Source of the DNA: Corallococcus macrosporus
GTDB lineage: Bacteria; Myxococcota; Myxococcia; Myxococcales; Myxococcaceae
Direction: 5' to 3'
Length of the DNA stretch: 64,000 nucleotides
NCBI RefSeq assembly: GCF_017302985.1
Contig: NZ_JAFIMU010000005.1
Location: 1-64,000 of the forward strand
Below the pieces are notes generated by a model. The model was not told the origin of the DNA. It was given only the letters and a program-made list of their open reading frames with translations, and did not search any database. A program made the position numbers and the translations under genes. Every line of letters begins with the position of its first letter. Positions within the stretch are counted from its first letter, which is position 1. Shown one piece after another: positions 11,508-22,023 of this stretch.

Positions 11508-11929
11508 CGGAGAAAGAGGTGATGCAGCGCGCGTCACCACATTCTGGACCGTCGCCAGCTGACGCGCGGGCTCGAACCGCTCGACCACAGCCATCCCCAA
11601 TGCGCGTGGCCAGGACCTGCGCATGCTCCGCTTCCCAACCAGGTCGTCAGACGCTCGTCAGCAAATCCCGTGCCCTGAATCCCCCCGCGAAGACCCACGT
11701 CGTGCGAGGCGCAACGGTAGGCCGCGACGCCATGCACGCGAGGGCGGCGACGCGAGACCAGGGACAGAGGTGCCGTCGGGTGCCGTCTTCCACAAACCTG
11801 TCCGACTGTCGGACAGGTTTGTGGCGTGGGGCACCCAGGGGTGGACGGCCACGAGGGCCTCGGTCCCACGAGTCCATGTCAGACCCCTCTGGTTGGATGC
11901 GCGTGGCGTGGGCGAGGAGGAGGACGGTG
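11508..11929. other. 422-bp stretch without a convincing gene
   Basis: Between the kinase and the GntR-type gene. Plus-strand reading continues open through it, but the implied peptide is Arg/Pro/Ser-rich and lacks family features, and a good ribosome site occurs only at 11914-11923 before the ATG at 11930. The stretch contains the 35-bp palindrome listed separately and otherwise nothing recognisable. Confidence 0.5.
11790..11824. repeat. 35-bp perfect palindrome (17-bp arms, 1-nt centre)
   Basis: Left arm CCACAAACCTGTCCGAC (11790-11806), centre T, right arm 11808-11824 the exact reverse complement. It lies in the gene-free region 283 bp after the kinase stop. Such near-perfect symmetry suits a protein-binding operator, a short dispersed repeat or a cruciform; as RNA it would form a strong hairpin without a U-tract. 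No second copy was noticed in this window. Confidence 0.85.
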
Positions 11930-13051
11930 ATGGAGCGGGTGGGACGCGTGGCGTACGTGGAGGAGCAACTCGAGCGCTACATTTCGCTGGGGATGCTGCC
12001 GCGGGGGCAGTTCGCCTCGGAAGAGAAGCTGGCGGGTGAGTTCAACTGCTGCCGGGGCACCGTGCGTGAGGCGTTCCGGCGACTGGCGGCGCGAGGCCTG
12101 GTGGTGCAACACCCCGGTCGAAAGACGCGCGCGGTGGCGCTGGATGAGTCGCTGACGCTGGAGAACCTGGGCCTGGCGCTGCATCACCGGCACACCGAGG
12201 CCGGCCGGCGGCTCTTGGAGGGCTTCTTCAGTCTCAGGCGGCAGGTGCTGGTGGACCTGCTGGCCGAATGCTGCACGAAGGCCTCCGCGTCACAGGTGGA
12301 CCGGTTGGAGTCCGTCTGTTACGCGCTCTCGGACGCGGCGCGCTGGGAGCCCGGTGCCCGCTGCGCGCAGTTGGAATTCGAGTTGCTGCGGCTGGCGGCC
12401 CACACGGCTTCACGTCCCGGGCACATGCTCCTCGTCCAGTCGCTGCAACGGGCCATGAGGGGCAATGCGATCCGGCTGCTATCCCTCATGGGTGGCGAGT
12501 CGCTGAGTGCATGGGCCAGGTGCGCGATGCACGCCCTCAACGAGCGGGATGTGCGGACGATCCAGCACCAACTGCCGGCGCTGCTGGAGGCGTGCGATGA
12601 GGGCTTGTTGGACGCCTTCTCTCCTGCCACTCGGAAGCATTCATCACCCGCTACCGGACCGGATTCCGCGCGGGACGCACGCAACTGCATGGCGGAGCAC
12701 GGTCCCGGTGGCCTCACGCCAGCTGAGGAGGAACACAAAACGTTTGAGGTTCCACCCGCCCCTCATGCGGAGGCTGTCCCCGTGGAAACGGAGACAGTCA
12801 GCGATGCGCTGTTGGCTCCCACCGTCGTGAGCGAATCCCCTGATGACAATGGTGGGGAGCGCGTCACAGGGAACGTGCCGGGAAACCTGCTCGACGGGCG
12901 GACCCGTGCGTGCGGCTTGTCAGCGGAGGCAGACCTGAAGCCCGAGCATCCACCCGCTAGAGACTACGGACGTCCCGGCGGGTTCGTGCGCGAAGAGGAC
13001 GAGCCGCGTCATGTCCCCTTGGACACTCCCACCACCTCGCCACCGGACTGA
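11930..13051 (+). CDS. GntR-type transcriptional regulator with long disordered C-terminal tail
   Basis: 373 residues. Residues 5-70 form a GntR winged helix: an N-terminal helix VAYVEEQLERYISLGMLPRG, then EEKLAGEFNCCRGTVREAFRRLAARGLV as the HTH. The next roughly 160 residues are helical and resemble an FCD/FadR-like effector domain (RRLLEGFFSLRRQVLVDLLAE). From about residue 230 the sequence is Pro/Glu/Ser-rich and probably disordered, which is unusual for the family. The ATG at 11930 has GAGGAGGAGG just upstream. Two adjacent Cys in the recognition region are notable. The regulated genes are unknown. Confidence 0.78.
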   Translation: MERVGRVAYVEEQLERYISLGMLPRGQFASEEKLAGEFNCCRGTVREAFRRLAARGLVVQHPGRKTRAVALDESLTLENLGLALHHRHTEAGRRLLEGFFSLRRQVLVDLLAECCTKASASQVDRLESVCYALSDAARWEPGARCAQLEFELLRLAAHTASRPGHMLLVQSLQRAMRGNAIRLLSLMGGESLSAWARCAMHALNERDVRTIQHQLPALLEACDEGLLDAFSPATRKHSSPATGPDSARDARNCMAEHGPGGLTPAEEEHKTFEVPPAPHAEAVPVETETVSDALLAPTVVSESPDDNGGERVTGNVPGNLLDGRTRACGLSAEADLKPEHPPARDYGRPGGFVREEDEPRHVPLDTPTTSPPD

Positions 13052-13149
13052 GCATCGGATTGCCCGTGCCCATGGGGTGGGACGAAACTCGACGTGCGCA
13101 TCTTCTGAACTCGCGAACATCGCGCCCCCGACCCGCGCCCATCCCCACC

Positions 13150-13176
13150 GTGTCCGCCCTGACGCAGGGCGGACAC
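13150..13176. terminator. Hairpin between convergent genes, likely bidirectional terminator
   Basis: Arms of 11 bp (13150-13160 GTGTCCGCCCT, 13166-13176 its exact reverse complement) with a five-base loop GACGC. It sits between the end of the GntR-type gene (13051) and the end of the convergent histone-like gene (13246). There is no U-tract, but the symmetry and placement fit a shared terminator. Confidence 0.6.
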
Positions 13177-13245
13177 AGTCCAGCTCCCCTCCCCTCGCCG
13201 GATCACGAGCTGGACGCGGTCCGGCTTCCCTCCTCCGAAAAGGAG

Positions 13246-13842
13246 CTACCGCGTCGCGGTTCGACGCGTCGGCATCCGCGTCTTCGTGGTCCGGTGCGCC
13301 TGCGTCTTCATCCCCGGCATGCGACGGGGCGTGTTCGCACGCGCCTTCATCCCCGGTATGCGACGGGGCTTGTGCGTCCGCGTCTTCACCGGCCCCCGGC
13401 GCGCGTAGCCCGCGGGCTGCATCGCCTTCTTGGACGTGATCGCCTTCTTGCGCGTCACCGGAGTGGTACGGGCCGCGGGCCGCATTGCCTTCTTCGCCGT
13501 GGGACGCTTGCGCATCGTGGGCCTCGCCTTGCGCGCGGGCGCCTTCTCCATCCGGCTCAGTTGAGCTTCGAAGCGCGTCAGCGCCGTGCGGAACAGCGCC
13601 GCCTTGCGCCGCGTGTCCAGGCTCCCGCCCATCATGCGGCTTCCCATGGGGACGCGCCTGGCCTCACGGCGCAGCCGGTCCGCCAGCTTTTCGTACTGGG
13701 TCACCATGCCGCGCGCGCGCCGCACCATCCCCATCAGCTCGCGCCGCGACAGCTCCATCAGGTTGCGCGGCGCACTGGCCAGCACCAGCCGCATCTCCCG
13801 CGCGTTCATCAACGCCGTCCCCGTCTCCCGCATCTTGCGCAT
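13246..13842 (-). CDS. Basic, histone-H1-like protein
   Basis: 198 residues. The first about 110 residues are helical and Met/Arg-rich (MRKMRETG, LMELSRRELMGMVRRARG). The rest is a low-complexity Lys/Arg/Ala/Pro tail with repeated KKA (TAKKAMRPA, ITSKKAMQPA) and a near-duplicate RRIPGMKAR / RRMPGMKTQ unit. Such tails resemble eukaryotic histone H1 and the Lys-rich nucleoid proteins known in myxobacteria, so DNA or RNA binding is likely (inference). GGGAGGGGG precedes the ATG at 13842. It lies downstream of the ECF sigma gene on the same strand, 128 bp apart. Confidence 0.7.
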   Translation of the reverse strand: MRKMRETGTALMNAREMRLVLASAPRNLMELSRRELMGMVRRARGMVTQYEKLADRLRREARRVPMGSRMMGGSLDTRRKAALFRTALTRFEAQLSRMEKAPARKARPTMRKRPTAKKAMRPAARTTPVTRKKAITSKKAMQPAGYARRGPVKTRTHKPRRIPGMKARANTPRRMPGMKTQAHRTTKTRMPTRRTATR

Positions 13843-13970
13843 GTCCGCCCCCTCCCTCGGGTTCGCCAAACAGACGCAAGGTTTGGGGGCCCACCGGGTG
13901 ACGGCAAGGCGGACACGGGCCAAGCCTGCTTCACCGCCCATCCCCTCGGAACAGGGCCACTGTCCTGCAC

Positions 13971-14576
13971 TCAGCCGGATGCGCTTTCGGGCCGCGCTTC
14001 CAGCAGCAGCGACAGCTTCTCCAACGCCAGCCGCGCACGCGTCTTCACCGTGCCCAGTGGCTGGCCCGTCTTCTGCGAAATCTCGCTCTGGGACAGCCCG
14101 TCGAAGTACGCGAGCAACACCACCTCGCGCTGCTCCGGCGGCAGCTGGGCCATCGCCGCTCGCACCCGCGCCTGGTCCTGCGCCGCGGAGGCGGAGTCGT
14201 CCGGCGAAGGCGGCGTCGCGCTCACCGGCGGGGGCTGCTGGGCCACGCCCTCCACCATGCGCGACACCGTGCCCAATGAGCGCAGCCGGTCGATGGCCCG
14301 CGTGCGCGCGATGGTCGTGACCCACGTCTCCAGCCCGCCGCGCGCCGGATCGAAATCTCGCGCGCGGCGCCAGACCTCCAGGAAGGTCTCCTGCAGCACC
14401 TCTTCCGCGTCCGCACGCGTGGGCAGCAGCCGCACCATGATGGCGAACGCTCGCGCCGAGCACCGCGCGTAGACATCCCGCATGGCCGCCGCATTGCCGA
14501 GCGCCACCTGCTTCAGCAGGTCGCGATCGGCCGACAGGTCACTCGCTTGCTGAGCAGCGGAGTCGGTTGGCGCCAT
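13971..14576 (-). CDS. ECF-type RNA polymerase sigma factor
   Basis: 201 residues. Sigma region 2 spans about 20-95 (DVYARCSARAFAIMVRLL, DAEEVLQETFLEVWRRA, TWVTTIARTRAIDRLR) and region 4 about 140-190 (LPPEQREVVLLAYFDGLSQ, EISQKTGQPLGTVKTR). It resembles the SigK-like ECF subgroup. No anti-sigma gene is adjacent: the minus-strand gene downstream encodes the basic protein, so control is unclear. The ATG at 14576 (MAPTD) was preferred to a non-ATG extension at 14621; its ribosome site is weak. It is divergent from the glgE operon. Confidence 0.9.
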   Translation of the reverse strand: MAPTDSAAQQASDLSADRDLLKQVALGNAAAMRDVYARCSARAFAIMVRLLPTRADAEEVLQETFLEVWRRARDFDPARGGLETWVTTIARTRAIDRLRSLGTVSRMVEGVAQQPPPVSATPPSPDDSASAAQDQARVRAAMAQLPPEQREVVLLAYFDGLSQSEISQKTGQPLGTVKTRARLALEKLSLLLEARPESASG

Positions 14577-14787
14577 GTTCGTCCCGGATACCGCAACCGG
14601 AGGGGCGGATCCCAGCTTCAACTATCGGGAGCCATCCACCCAGCCCGTCGGGGTGGGCGACCGCTCACTCCGTTCCTAACGTTGACAGGCCAACGCGACC
14701 GGGCGGTCGCCATCTTCAATCCACCACACCCGCACATTGCCGCCTGGAGCCACTGACTCAGAGTCCTATAAGGGGCCGCCAGCCGAT

Positions 14788-16782
14788 ATGACCGAACGAC
14801 TCGGAAGCGTGTTCATCGAGAACGTCCAGCCGGAGCTGGACGCGGGGCGCTACGCCATCAAGCGCGTCGCCGGAGAGAGCCTCACCGTCCGGGCGGACAT
14901 CTTCAAGGAAGGCCATGACGTGCTCGTGGCCGTCGCCCGCTGGCGTCAGGTGACTCCCGCCGCCCAGAAGACCGAATGGGCCGAGGTCCCCCTCACCTTC
15001 AAGAACAACGACGCCTGGGAAGGCTCCATCCCCCTCGCGAACAATGGCCGATACGAATTCACGATTGAAGCCTGGCCGGATCTCTTCCGCACCTGGGCGC
15101 ATGAGCTGAAGCGCAAGGTGGACGCCGGCCGCGACGTGAAGAGCGAGCTGCTGGAAGGCGCCGCGCTGCTGGAGGGCGCCGCGGCTCGCGCCAAGGGCAA
15201 GTCCGCGGAGGACCACCGCGTGCTCGCCGAGGCCGGGGCCCGCCTGCGCACGCCGCCCACGCCGGACCACCTCCTCGCCGCGCTGTCCCCCGACCTGGCG
15301 GACGCGGCGTCACGTCATCCGGACCGCACGCTCGCTCGCACGTACGACAAGGTGCTGGAGGTGTTCGCGGACCGGGAGAAGGCGCGCACCGCCGCCTGGT
15401 ACGAGTTCTTCCCGCGTTCAGCGAAGCGCGACGGCAAGACGCACGGCACGTTCAAGGACGCACAGGGCTGGCTGCCCTACGTGCAGAAGCTCGGCTTCGA
15501 CACCGTCTACCTTCCGCCCATCCACCCCATTGGCCGCACCGCGCGCAAGGGCAAGAACAACAGCCTGCGCGCGGAGCCCGGTGACGTGGGCAGCCCGTGG
15601 GCCATTGGCGCCGCGGAGGGTGGCCACAAGGCGGTGCACCCGGAGCTGGGCACGCTCGCGGACTTCCGCGCGTTCGTGGACTCGGCGAAGGCGCATGGCA
15701 TTGAAGTGGCGCTGGACCTGGCCTTCCAGTGCTCGCCGGACCACCCGTACGTGAAGGAGCATCCGGAGTGGTTCCAGCACCGCCCGGACGGCACCATCAA
15801 GACGGCGGAGAACCCGCCCAAGCGCTACGAGGACATCGTCAACTTCGACTGGATGGGCCCCGCGCGTGACGCCCTCTGGAAGGAGCTGAGGTCCGTCGTC
15901 CTGCACTGGGTGGACAACGGCGTGCGGACCTTCCGCGTGGACAACCCGCACACCAAGCCCATGCAGTTCTGGCACTGGCTCATCCGCGAGGTGCAGGACC
16001 TGCACCCGGACGTGCTCTTCCTGTCGGAGGCCTTCACCCGCCCGAAGGTGATGAAGGCCCTGGGCAAGGTGGGCTTCACCCAGTCGTACACGTACTTCAC
16101 CTGGCGCCTCTTCAAGGACGAGCTGCGCAGCTACCTGGAGGAGATCACCAGCCCGCCCGTGTCGGACTACTTCCGCGGCAACCTCTGGCCCAACACGCCG
16201 GACATCCTCCCGGAGAACCTCCAGAACGCGGGCCCCGGCGCCTTCCGCCTGCGCGTGGCGCTGGCCTCCACGCTGTCGTCGGTGTGGGGCATGTACTCGG
16301 GCTACGAGCTCTGCGAGGGCCGCCCGGTGCCGGGCAAGGAGGAGTACCTGGACTCGGAGAAGTACCAGCTCGTTGCCTGGGACTGGGACCGGCCGGGCAA
16401 CATCTCCGGCTGGATCGCGAAGCTCAACGCCGTCCGCAAGGCGCACCCCGCGCTCCAGCAGTACCAGGGCCTGCGCTTCTTCGAGTCCGACAACGACCGC
16501 GTCATCTTCTACGGCAAGCGCTCGCCGGATGGCCTCAGCACGGTGCTGGTGGCGGTGAGCCTGGATCCGTACGCGCCGCAGGAGGCGCTGCTCCACGTGC
16601 CCATGGAGTGGCTGGGCGTCAACGCGGAGGAGACCTATCAGGTGCATGAGCTGATGGGCGACCAGCGCTCGCTGTGGCAGGGCCCGGACGTGCAGGTGCG
16701 CCTGACACCCGAACAGCCCGCGGCCATCTACGCCGTGTACCGCTACCGCCGCACCGAACACGCGTTCGACTACTTCGAGTGA
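14788..16782 (+). CDS. glgE: Alpha-1,4-glucan:maltose-1-phosphate maltosyltransferase GlgE
   Basis: 664 residues, the usual GlgE length. It has an N-terminal beta domain, a GH13 barrel with nucleophile Asp385 in [10 protein letters not shown], general acid Glu414 in LFLSEAF (29 residues later, as in known GlgE enzymes) and a C-terminal beta domain. It extends alpha-1,4-glucans using maltose-1-phosphate. It is the first gene of a glgE-treS-mak-glgB set that converts trehalose to maltose, maltose-1-phosphate and branched glucan. The start ATG at 14788 (MTERLGS) is supported by AAGGGG upstream. The 211 bp to the divergent sigma gene should hold its promoter. Confidence 0.96.
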   Translation: MTERLGSVFIENVQPELDAGRYAIKRVAGESLTVRADIFKEGHDVLVAVARWRQVTPAAQKTEWAEVPLTFKNNDAWEGSIPLANNGRYEFTIEAWPDLFRTWAHELKRKVDAGRDVKSELLEGAALLEGAAARAKGKSAEDHRVLAEAGARLRTPPTPDHLLAALSPDLADAASRHPDRTLARTYDKVLEVFADREKARTAAWYEFFPRSAKRDGKTHGTFKDAQGWLPYVQKLGFDTVYLPPIHPIGRTARKGKNNSLRAEPGDVGSPWAIGAAEGGHKAVHPELGTLADFRAFVDSAKAHGIEVALDLAFQCSPDHPYVKEHPEWFQHRPDGTIKTAENPPKRYEDIVNFDWMGPARDALWKELRSVVLHWVDNGVRTFRVDNPHTKPMQFWHWLIREVQDLHPDVLFLSEAFTRPKVMKALGKVGFTQSYTYFTWRLFKDELRSYLEEITSPPVSDYFRGNLWPNTPDILPENLQNAGPGAFRLRVALASTLSSVWGMYSGYELCEGRPVPGKEEYLDSEKYQLVAWDWDRPGNISGWIAKLNAVRKAHPALQQYQGLRFFESDNDRVIFYGKRSPDGLSTVLVAVSLDPYAPQEALLHVPMEWLGVNAEETYQVHELMGDQRSLWQGPDVQVRLTPEQPAAIYAVYRYRRTEHAFDYFE

Positions 16783-16799
16783 CCCCTTCCGAGAGGCGT

Positions 16800-18449
<1,650 letters not shown>

Positions 18450-18455
18450 CCCCGC

Positions 18456-19790
18456 GTGACGCCCCTGGACCTGACCAAGCTGCCTGATTTCCTCAAGACC
18501 CAGCGCTGGTTCGCTGGCAAGGCCTGGCCCATCAAGAGCGTCAGCGTGGTGGACCACGTGACCATGAACCTGGGCGCGTGTTCCTTCACCCTGGCCATCA
18601 TCGAGGTCGTCTACGAGCTGGGCCAGCCGGAGCGCTACCAACTCCAGGCCCGGCAGACCGCGGACGGGCTGGTGAGCGCCCTGGAGGACGACGACTGCGT
18701 GCGCGCCGTCTTCAACCTGGCCCGCGAGGGCCGGGTGGTGTCGTCCGGCTCCGGCCGCGTCGTGGGCGAGTGGATCGCCTCCACCGACAGCGGCGTGGCG
18801 CTGCCGGATCCGCTCGGCGTGCGCCGGCTCAACGTGGAGCAGAGCAACACGTCGCTGGTGCTGGGCGAGCGCATCATCATCAAGGTCATCCGCAAGCTCG
18901 AGGCGGGCGTGAACCCCGAGTACGAGGTGGGCCGCTTCCTCGCGACGAAGACGGACTTCCGCGCGACGCCTCAGCTGGTGGGCGCGCTGAACCTGGAGGG
19001 GCCCGCGGGCGCGACGCTCGCGGTGGCGCACCGCTTCGTGCCGGACGCCGTGGACGGCTGGAAGTACACGCTGGAGCGGCTGCGCCAGGAGAAGGCGCTC
19101 TCCGAGCGCTTCCTCGGGGAGATGCGGGAGCTGGGCGCGCGCCTGGGCGAGCTGCACAAGGCGTTCGCCTCCGCGGGGCCGGAGGACCTGGCCTTCTCCC
19201 CGGAGCCGCTGCTCCAGGAGGACCTGCAGCGCTGGAGCGCGTCCATCGTGGGCGAATTGGGCGTGACGCTGGCGGACGCCGGGCGGCTGCACGCGGACCT
19301 GGAGAACCGGCGCGAGGGGCTCATCGCGTACGCGAAGCGGCTGGCGCAGGTGGCGCCCTCCGGCCAGAAGATCCGCATCCACGGCGACCTGCACCTGGGC
19401 CAGGTGCTGCGCTCGCAGAACGAGTGGCTCTTCTTCGACTTCGAGGGCGAGCCGTCCCGCTCCTTCACCGCGCGCCGGGAGAAGTACAGCGCGCTGCGCG
19501 ACGTGGCGGGGATGATCCGCTCGTTCGACTACGCGGAGGCCACCGTGTCGCTGGAAGGCGGGCAGCCGCGCGGGCGCGTGGGCCCCACCCGCGACGCGTT
19601 CCTGGAGGGCTACCGCCAGGCGACGCGCGGGGCGGCCTTCCTGCCCGACAGTGACGAAGCCTTCGACGTGATGCTGCGCGCCTTCGAGCTGGAGAAGCTG
19701 TTGTACGAAGTGCGCTACGAACTCGCCAACCGGCCGGACTGGGTGCGCATCCCCGTCGAGGCCCTGTTGCGGATGGAGGATGCCCAGTGA
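18456..19790 (+). CDS. mak: Maltokinase (Pep2-like)
   Basis: 444 residues with a kinase-like fold: an N-terminal cap with QRWFAGKAWPI, then a catalytic HGDLHLGQVL block and FDFEGEPSRS for metal and phosphate handling, as in maltokinases. It phosphorylates maltose from TreS to maltose-1-phosphate, the GlgE donor. The start is a GTG at 18456, six bases after treS; the 3' end overlaps the GTG start of glgB by four bases. Its position between treS and glgB in the GlgE pathway operon makes the assignment firm. Confidence 0.93.
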   Translation: MTPLDLTKLPDFLKTQRWFAGKAWPIKSVSVVDHVTMNLGACSFTLAIIEVVYELGQPERYQLQARQTADGLVSALEDDDCVRAVFNLAREGRVVSSGSGRVVGEWIASTDSGVALPDPLGVRRLNVEQSNTSLVLGERIIIKVIRKLEAGVNPEYEVGRFLATKTDFRATPQLVGALNLEGPAGATLAVAHRFVPDAVDGWKYTLERLRQEKALSERFLGEMRELGARLGELHKAFASAGPEDLAFSPEPLLQEDLQRWSASIVGELGVTLADAGRLHADLENRREGLIAYAKRLAQVAPSGQKIRIHGDLHLGQVLRSQNEWLFFDFEGEPSRSFTARREKYSALRDVAGMIRSFDYAEATVSLEGGQPRGRVGPTRDAFLEGYRQATRGAAFLPDSDEAFDVMLRAFELEKLLYEVRYELANRPDWVRIPVEALLRMEDAQ

Positions 19791-21991
19791 GGAAGCCGGC
19801 GGACAGAGCACAGGTGGACGCGGAGCTGCAACGCGTGGTGGAGCTGCGCCATCCGGAACCCCACTCCATGCTGGGCGTCCATCCGGACGGCGACGCGGTG
19901 GTGGTGCGTGCCTACCGCCCGGAGGCCGTGGCCATCCATGTCCTGCCGGAGTTCGGCGGCAAGGTGCCCATGGTGCACCGCACCGGCGGCGTCTTCGAGG
20001 CGCGCATCAACGGCCGCACGGAGCCCTTCGGCTACCTGCTGGAGGTGGAGTACCCGGGCAAGAAGGTCTTCACGCTGCGCGACCCGTACAGCTTCCTGCC
20101 CACCATCGGTGAGATGGACCTGTACTTCGCCGGCGAGGGCCGCCACGAGCGGCTCTGGGAGCGCATGGGCGCGCACCTCATCCACCACAACGGCGTGAAG
20201 GGCACGTCCTTCGCCGTCTGGGCGCCCACCGCCCGCGGCGTGTCCGTGGTGGGCGACTTCAACGGCTGGGACGGGCGCCTGCACGCCATGCGGCGCATGG
20301 GCTCCTCCGGCATCTGGGAGCTGTTCGTCCCGGAGGTCGGCGAGGGCACCCGCTACAAGTTCGAAATCCGCCCCGGCCACGGCGGCGGCGCGTTGCTCAA
20401 GGCGGACCCCTTCGCCTTCCGCACGGAGACGCCGCCGGCCACCGCGTCCGTGGTGCATGACCTGCAGCGCTACGCGTGGGGCGACAGCGCGTGGCTGGAG
20501 GCGCGCGGCAAGCACGTGGACGCGGCCCACCACCCGTGGAGCGTCTACGAGGTGCACCTGGGCAGCTGGCGCCGCGTGGTGGAGGACGGCGACCGGCCCA
20601 TGACGTACCGCGAGCTGGCGCCGGAGCTGTCCCGCTACGTGAAGGAGACGGGCTTCACGCACGTGGAGCTCCTGCCCGTGTCCGAGCACCCCTACGGCGG
20701 TTCCTGGGGCTACCAGGTGGGCGGCTACTACGCGCCCACGTCGCGCTTCGGCCACCCGGACGACTTCCGCTACCTGGTGGACTACCTGCACCAGGAAGGC
20801 ATCGGCATCATCGTGGACTGGGTGCCGGGCCACTTCCCGCGCGACAGCCACGCGCTGGGCAACTTCGACGGCACGTCCCTCTACGAGCACGCGGATCCGC
20901 GCAAGGGCGCGCAGCCGGACTGGGGCACGCTCGTCTTCAACTTCGGCCGCAACGAGGTGCGCAACTTCCTCATCGCCAACGCGCTGTTCTGGCTGGAGGA
21001 GTACCACATCGACGGGCTGCGCGTGGACGCGGTGGCGTCCATGCTCTACCTGGACTACAGCCGCAAGCAGGGCGAGTGGATCCCCAACCGCTGGGGCGGC
21101 CGCGAGAACGAAGAGGCCATCCAGTTCCTGCGCGAGCTCAACGACACCGTGCGCCGCAAGCACCCGGGCGTGGTCGTCATCGCGGAGGAGTCCACCGCGT
21201 GGCCCAAGGTGTCCCAGCCCGTCAGCGAGGGCGGCCTGGGCTTCCACTTCAAGTGGAACATGGGCTGGATGCACGACACGCTGTCGTACTTCTCCAAGGA
21301 CGCCGTCTACCGGCAGTACCACCACAACCAGCTCACCTTCGGCCTGCTGTACGCGTTCAGCGAGCACTTCATGCTGCCGCTCAGCCACGACGAGGTGGTG
21401 CACGGCAAGGGCAGCCTCTACGGGCGCATGCCGGGCGATGAATGGCAGAAGCGCGCCAACCTGCGGGCGCTGTTCGCGTGGATGTGGGCCCACCCGGGCA
21501 AGAAGCTGCTCTTCATGGGCGGCGAGTTCGGCCAGCCGGCGGAGTGGAACCACGACAAGAGCCTGGACTGGCACCTGCTCCACGACCCGGGCCACAAGGG
21601 CATCCAGAAGCTGGTGGGCGACCTGAACCGCATCTACCGCGACCTGCCCGCGCTCTACGACTCCGACAGCGAGCCGGTGGGCTTCCAGTGGCTGCAGCCG
21701 GACGCCTCCGCTGCGAACGTGCTGGCCTTCGTGCGCCGCTCGCGCACGCCCGGGCGCCACGTGGTGTGCGTGGCCAACATGTCGCCGGTGCCGCGCGAGG
21801 ATTATCGCGTGGGCTTCCCGCTCCACGGCCGTTACGTGGAGCTGCTCAACACCGACGCCGGGGAGTACGGCGGCAGCGGCCTGGGCAACCGGGGCCAGGT
21901 GCACACGGAAGCGACGGGCTGGGATGGCCAGCCGGCGTCCGCGGCGCTCACCCTGCCCCCGCTGTCGGTGGTGTGGTTCACGCCGGGGTAG
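19787..21991 (+). CDS. glgB: 1,4-alpha-glucan branching enzyme GlgB
   Basis: 734 residues. Two N-terminal carbohydrate-binding beta domains (the second near VWAPTARGVSVVGDFNGWDG) are followed by a GH13 barrel with VYEVHLGSW, GLRVDAVASMLYLDYSR (nucleophile Asp) and VVIAEESTAWP (acid Glu). It introduces alpha-1,6 branches into the glucan made by GlgE. The GTG start at 19787 overlaps the mak stop. Length and motif order are typical of bacterial GlgB. Confidence 0.97.
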   Translation: MRKPADRAQVDAELQRVVELRHPEPHSMLGVHPDGDAVVVRAYRPEAVAIHVLPEFGGKVPMVHRTGGVFEARINGRTEPFGYLLEVEYPGKKVFTLRDPYSFLPTIGEMDLYFAGEGRHERLWERMGAHLIHHNGVKGTSFAVWAPTARGVSVVGDFNGWDGRLHAMRRMGSSGIWELFVPEVGEGTRYKFEIRPGHGGGALLKADPFAFRTETPPATASVVHDLQRYAWGDSAWLEARGKHVDAAHHPWSVYEVHLGSWRRVVEDGDRPMTYRELAPELSRYVKETGFTHVELLPVSEHPYGGSWGYQVGGYYAPTSRFGHPDDFRYLVDYLHQEGIGIIVDWVPGHFPRDSHALGNFDGTSLYEHADPRKGAQPDWGTLVFNFGRNEVRNFLIANALFWLEEYHIDGLRVDAVASMLYLDYSRKQGEWIPNRWGGRENEEAIQFLRELNDTVRRKHPGVVVIAEESTAWPKVSQPVSEGGLGFHFKWNMGWMHDTLSYFSKDAVYRQYHHNQLTFGLLYAFSEHFMLPLSHDEVVHGKGSLYGRMPGDEWQKRANLRALFAWMWAHPGKKLLFMGGEFGQPAEWNHDKSLDWHLLHDPGHKGIQKLVGDLNRIYRDLPALYDSDSEPVGFQWLQPDASAANVLAFVRRSRTPGRHVVCVANMSPVPREDYRVGFPLHGRYVELLNTDAGEYGGSGLGNRGQVHTEATGWDGQPASAALTLPPLSVVWFTPG

Positions 21992-22023
21992 GACGCCCCG
22001 GCCTCACCGAAAGGAATCGGGGC

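Noticed and set aside
11504-11929. N-terminal extension of the GntR-type gene back to 11504
   Set aside because: Would overlap the kinase stop and add 142 Arg/Ser/Pro-rich residues across the palindrome; a good SD sits only before 11930.
14682-14687. TTGACA as -35 box for glgE
   Set aside because: No acceptable -10 box at 16-18 bp; could be chance.
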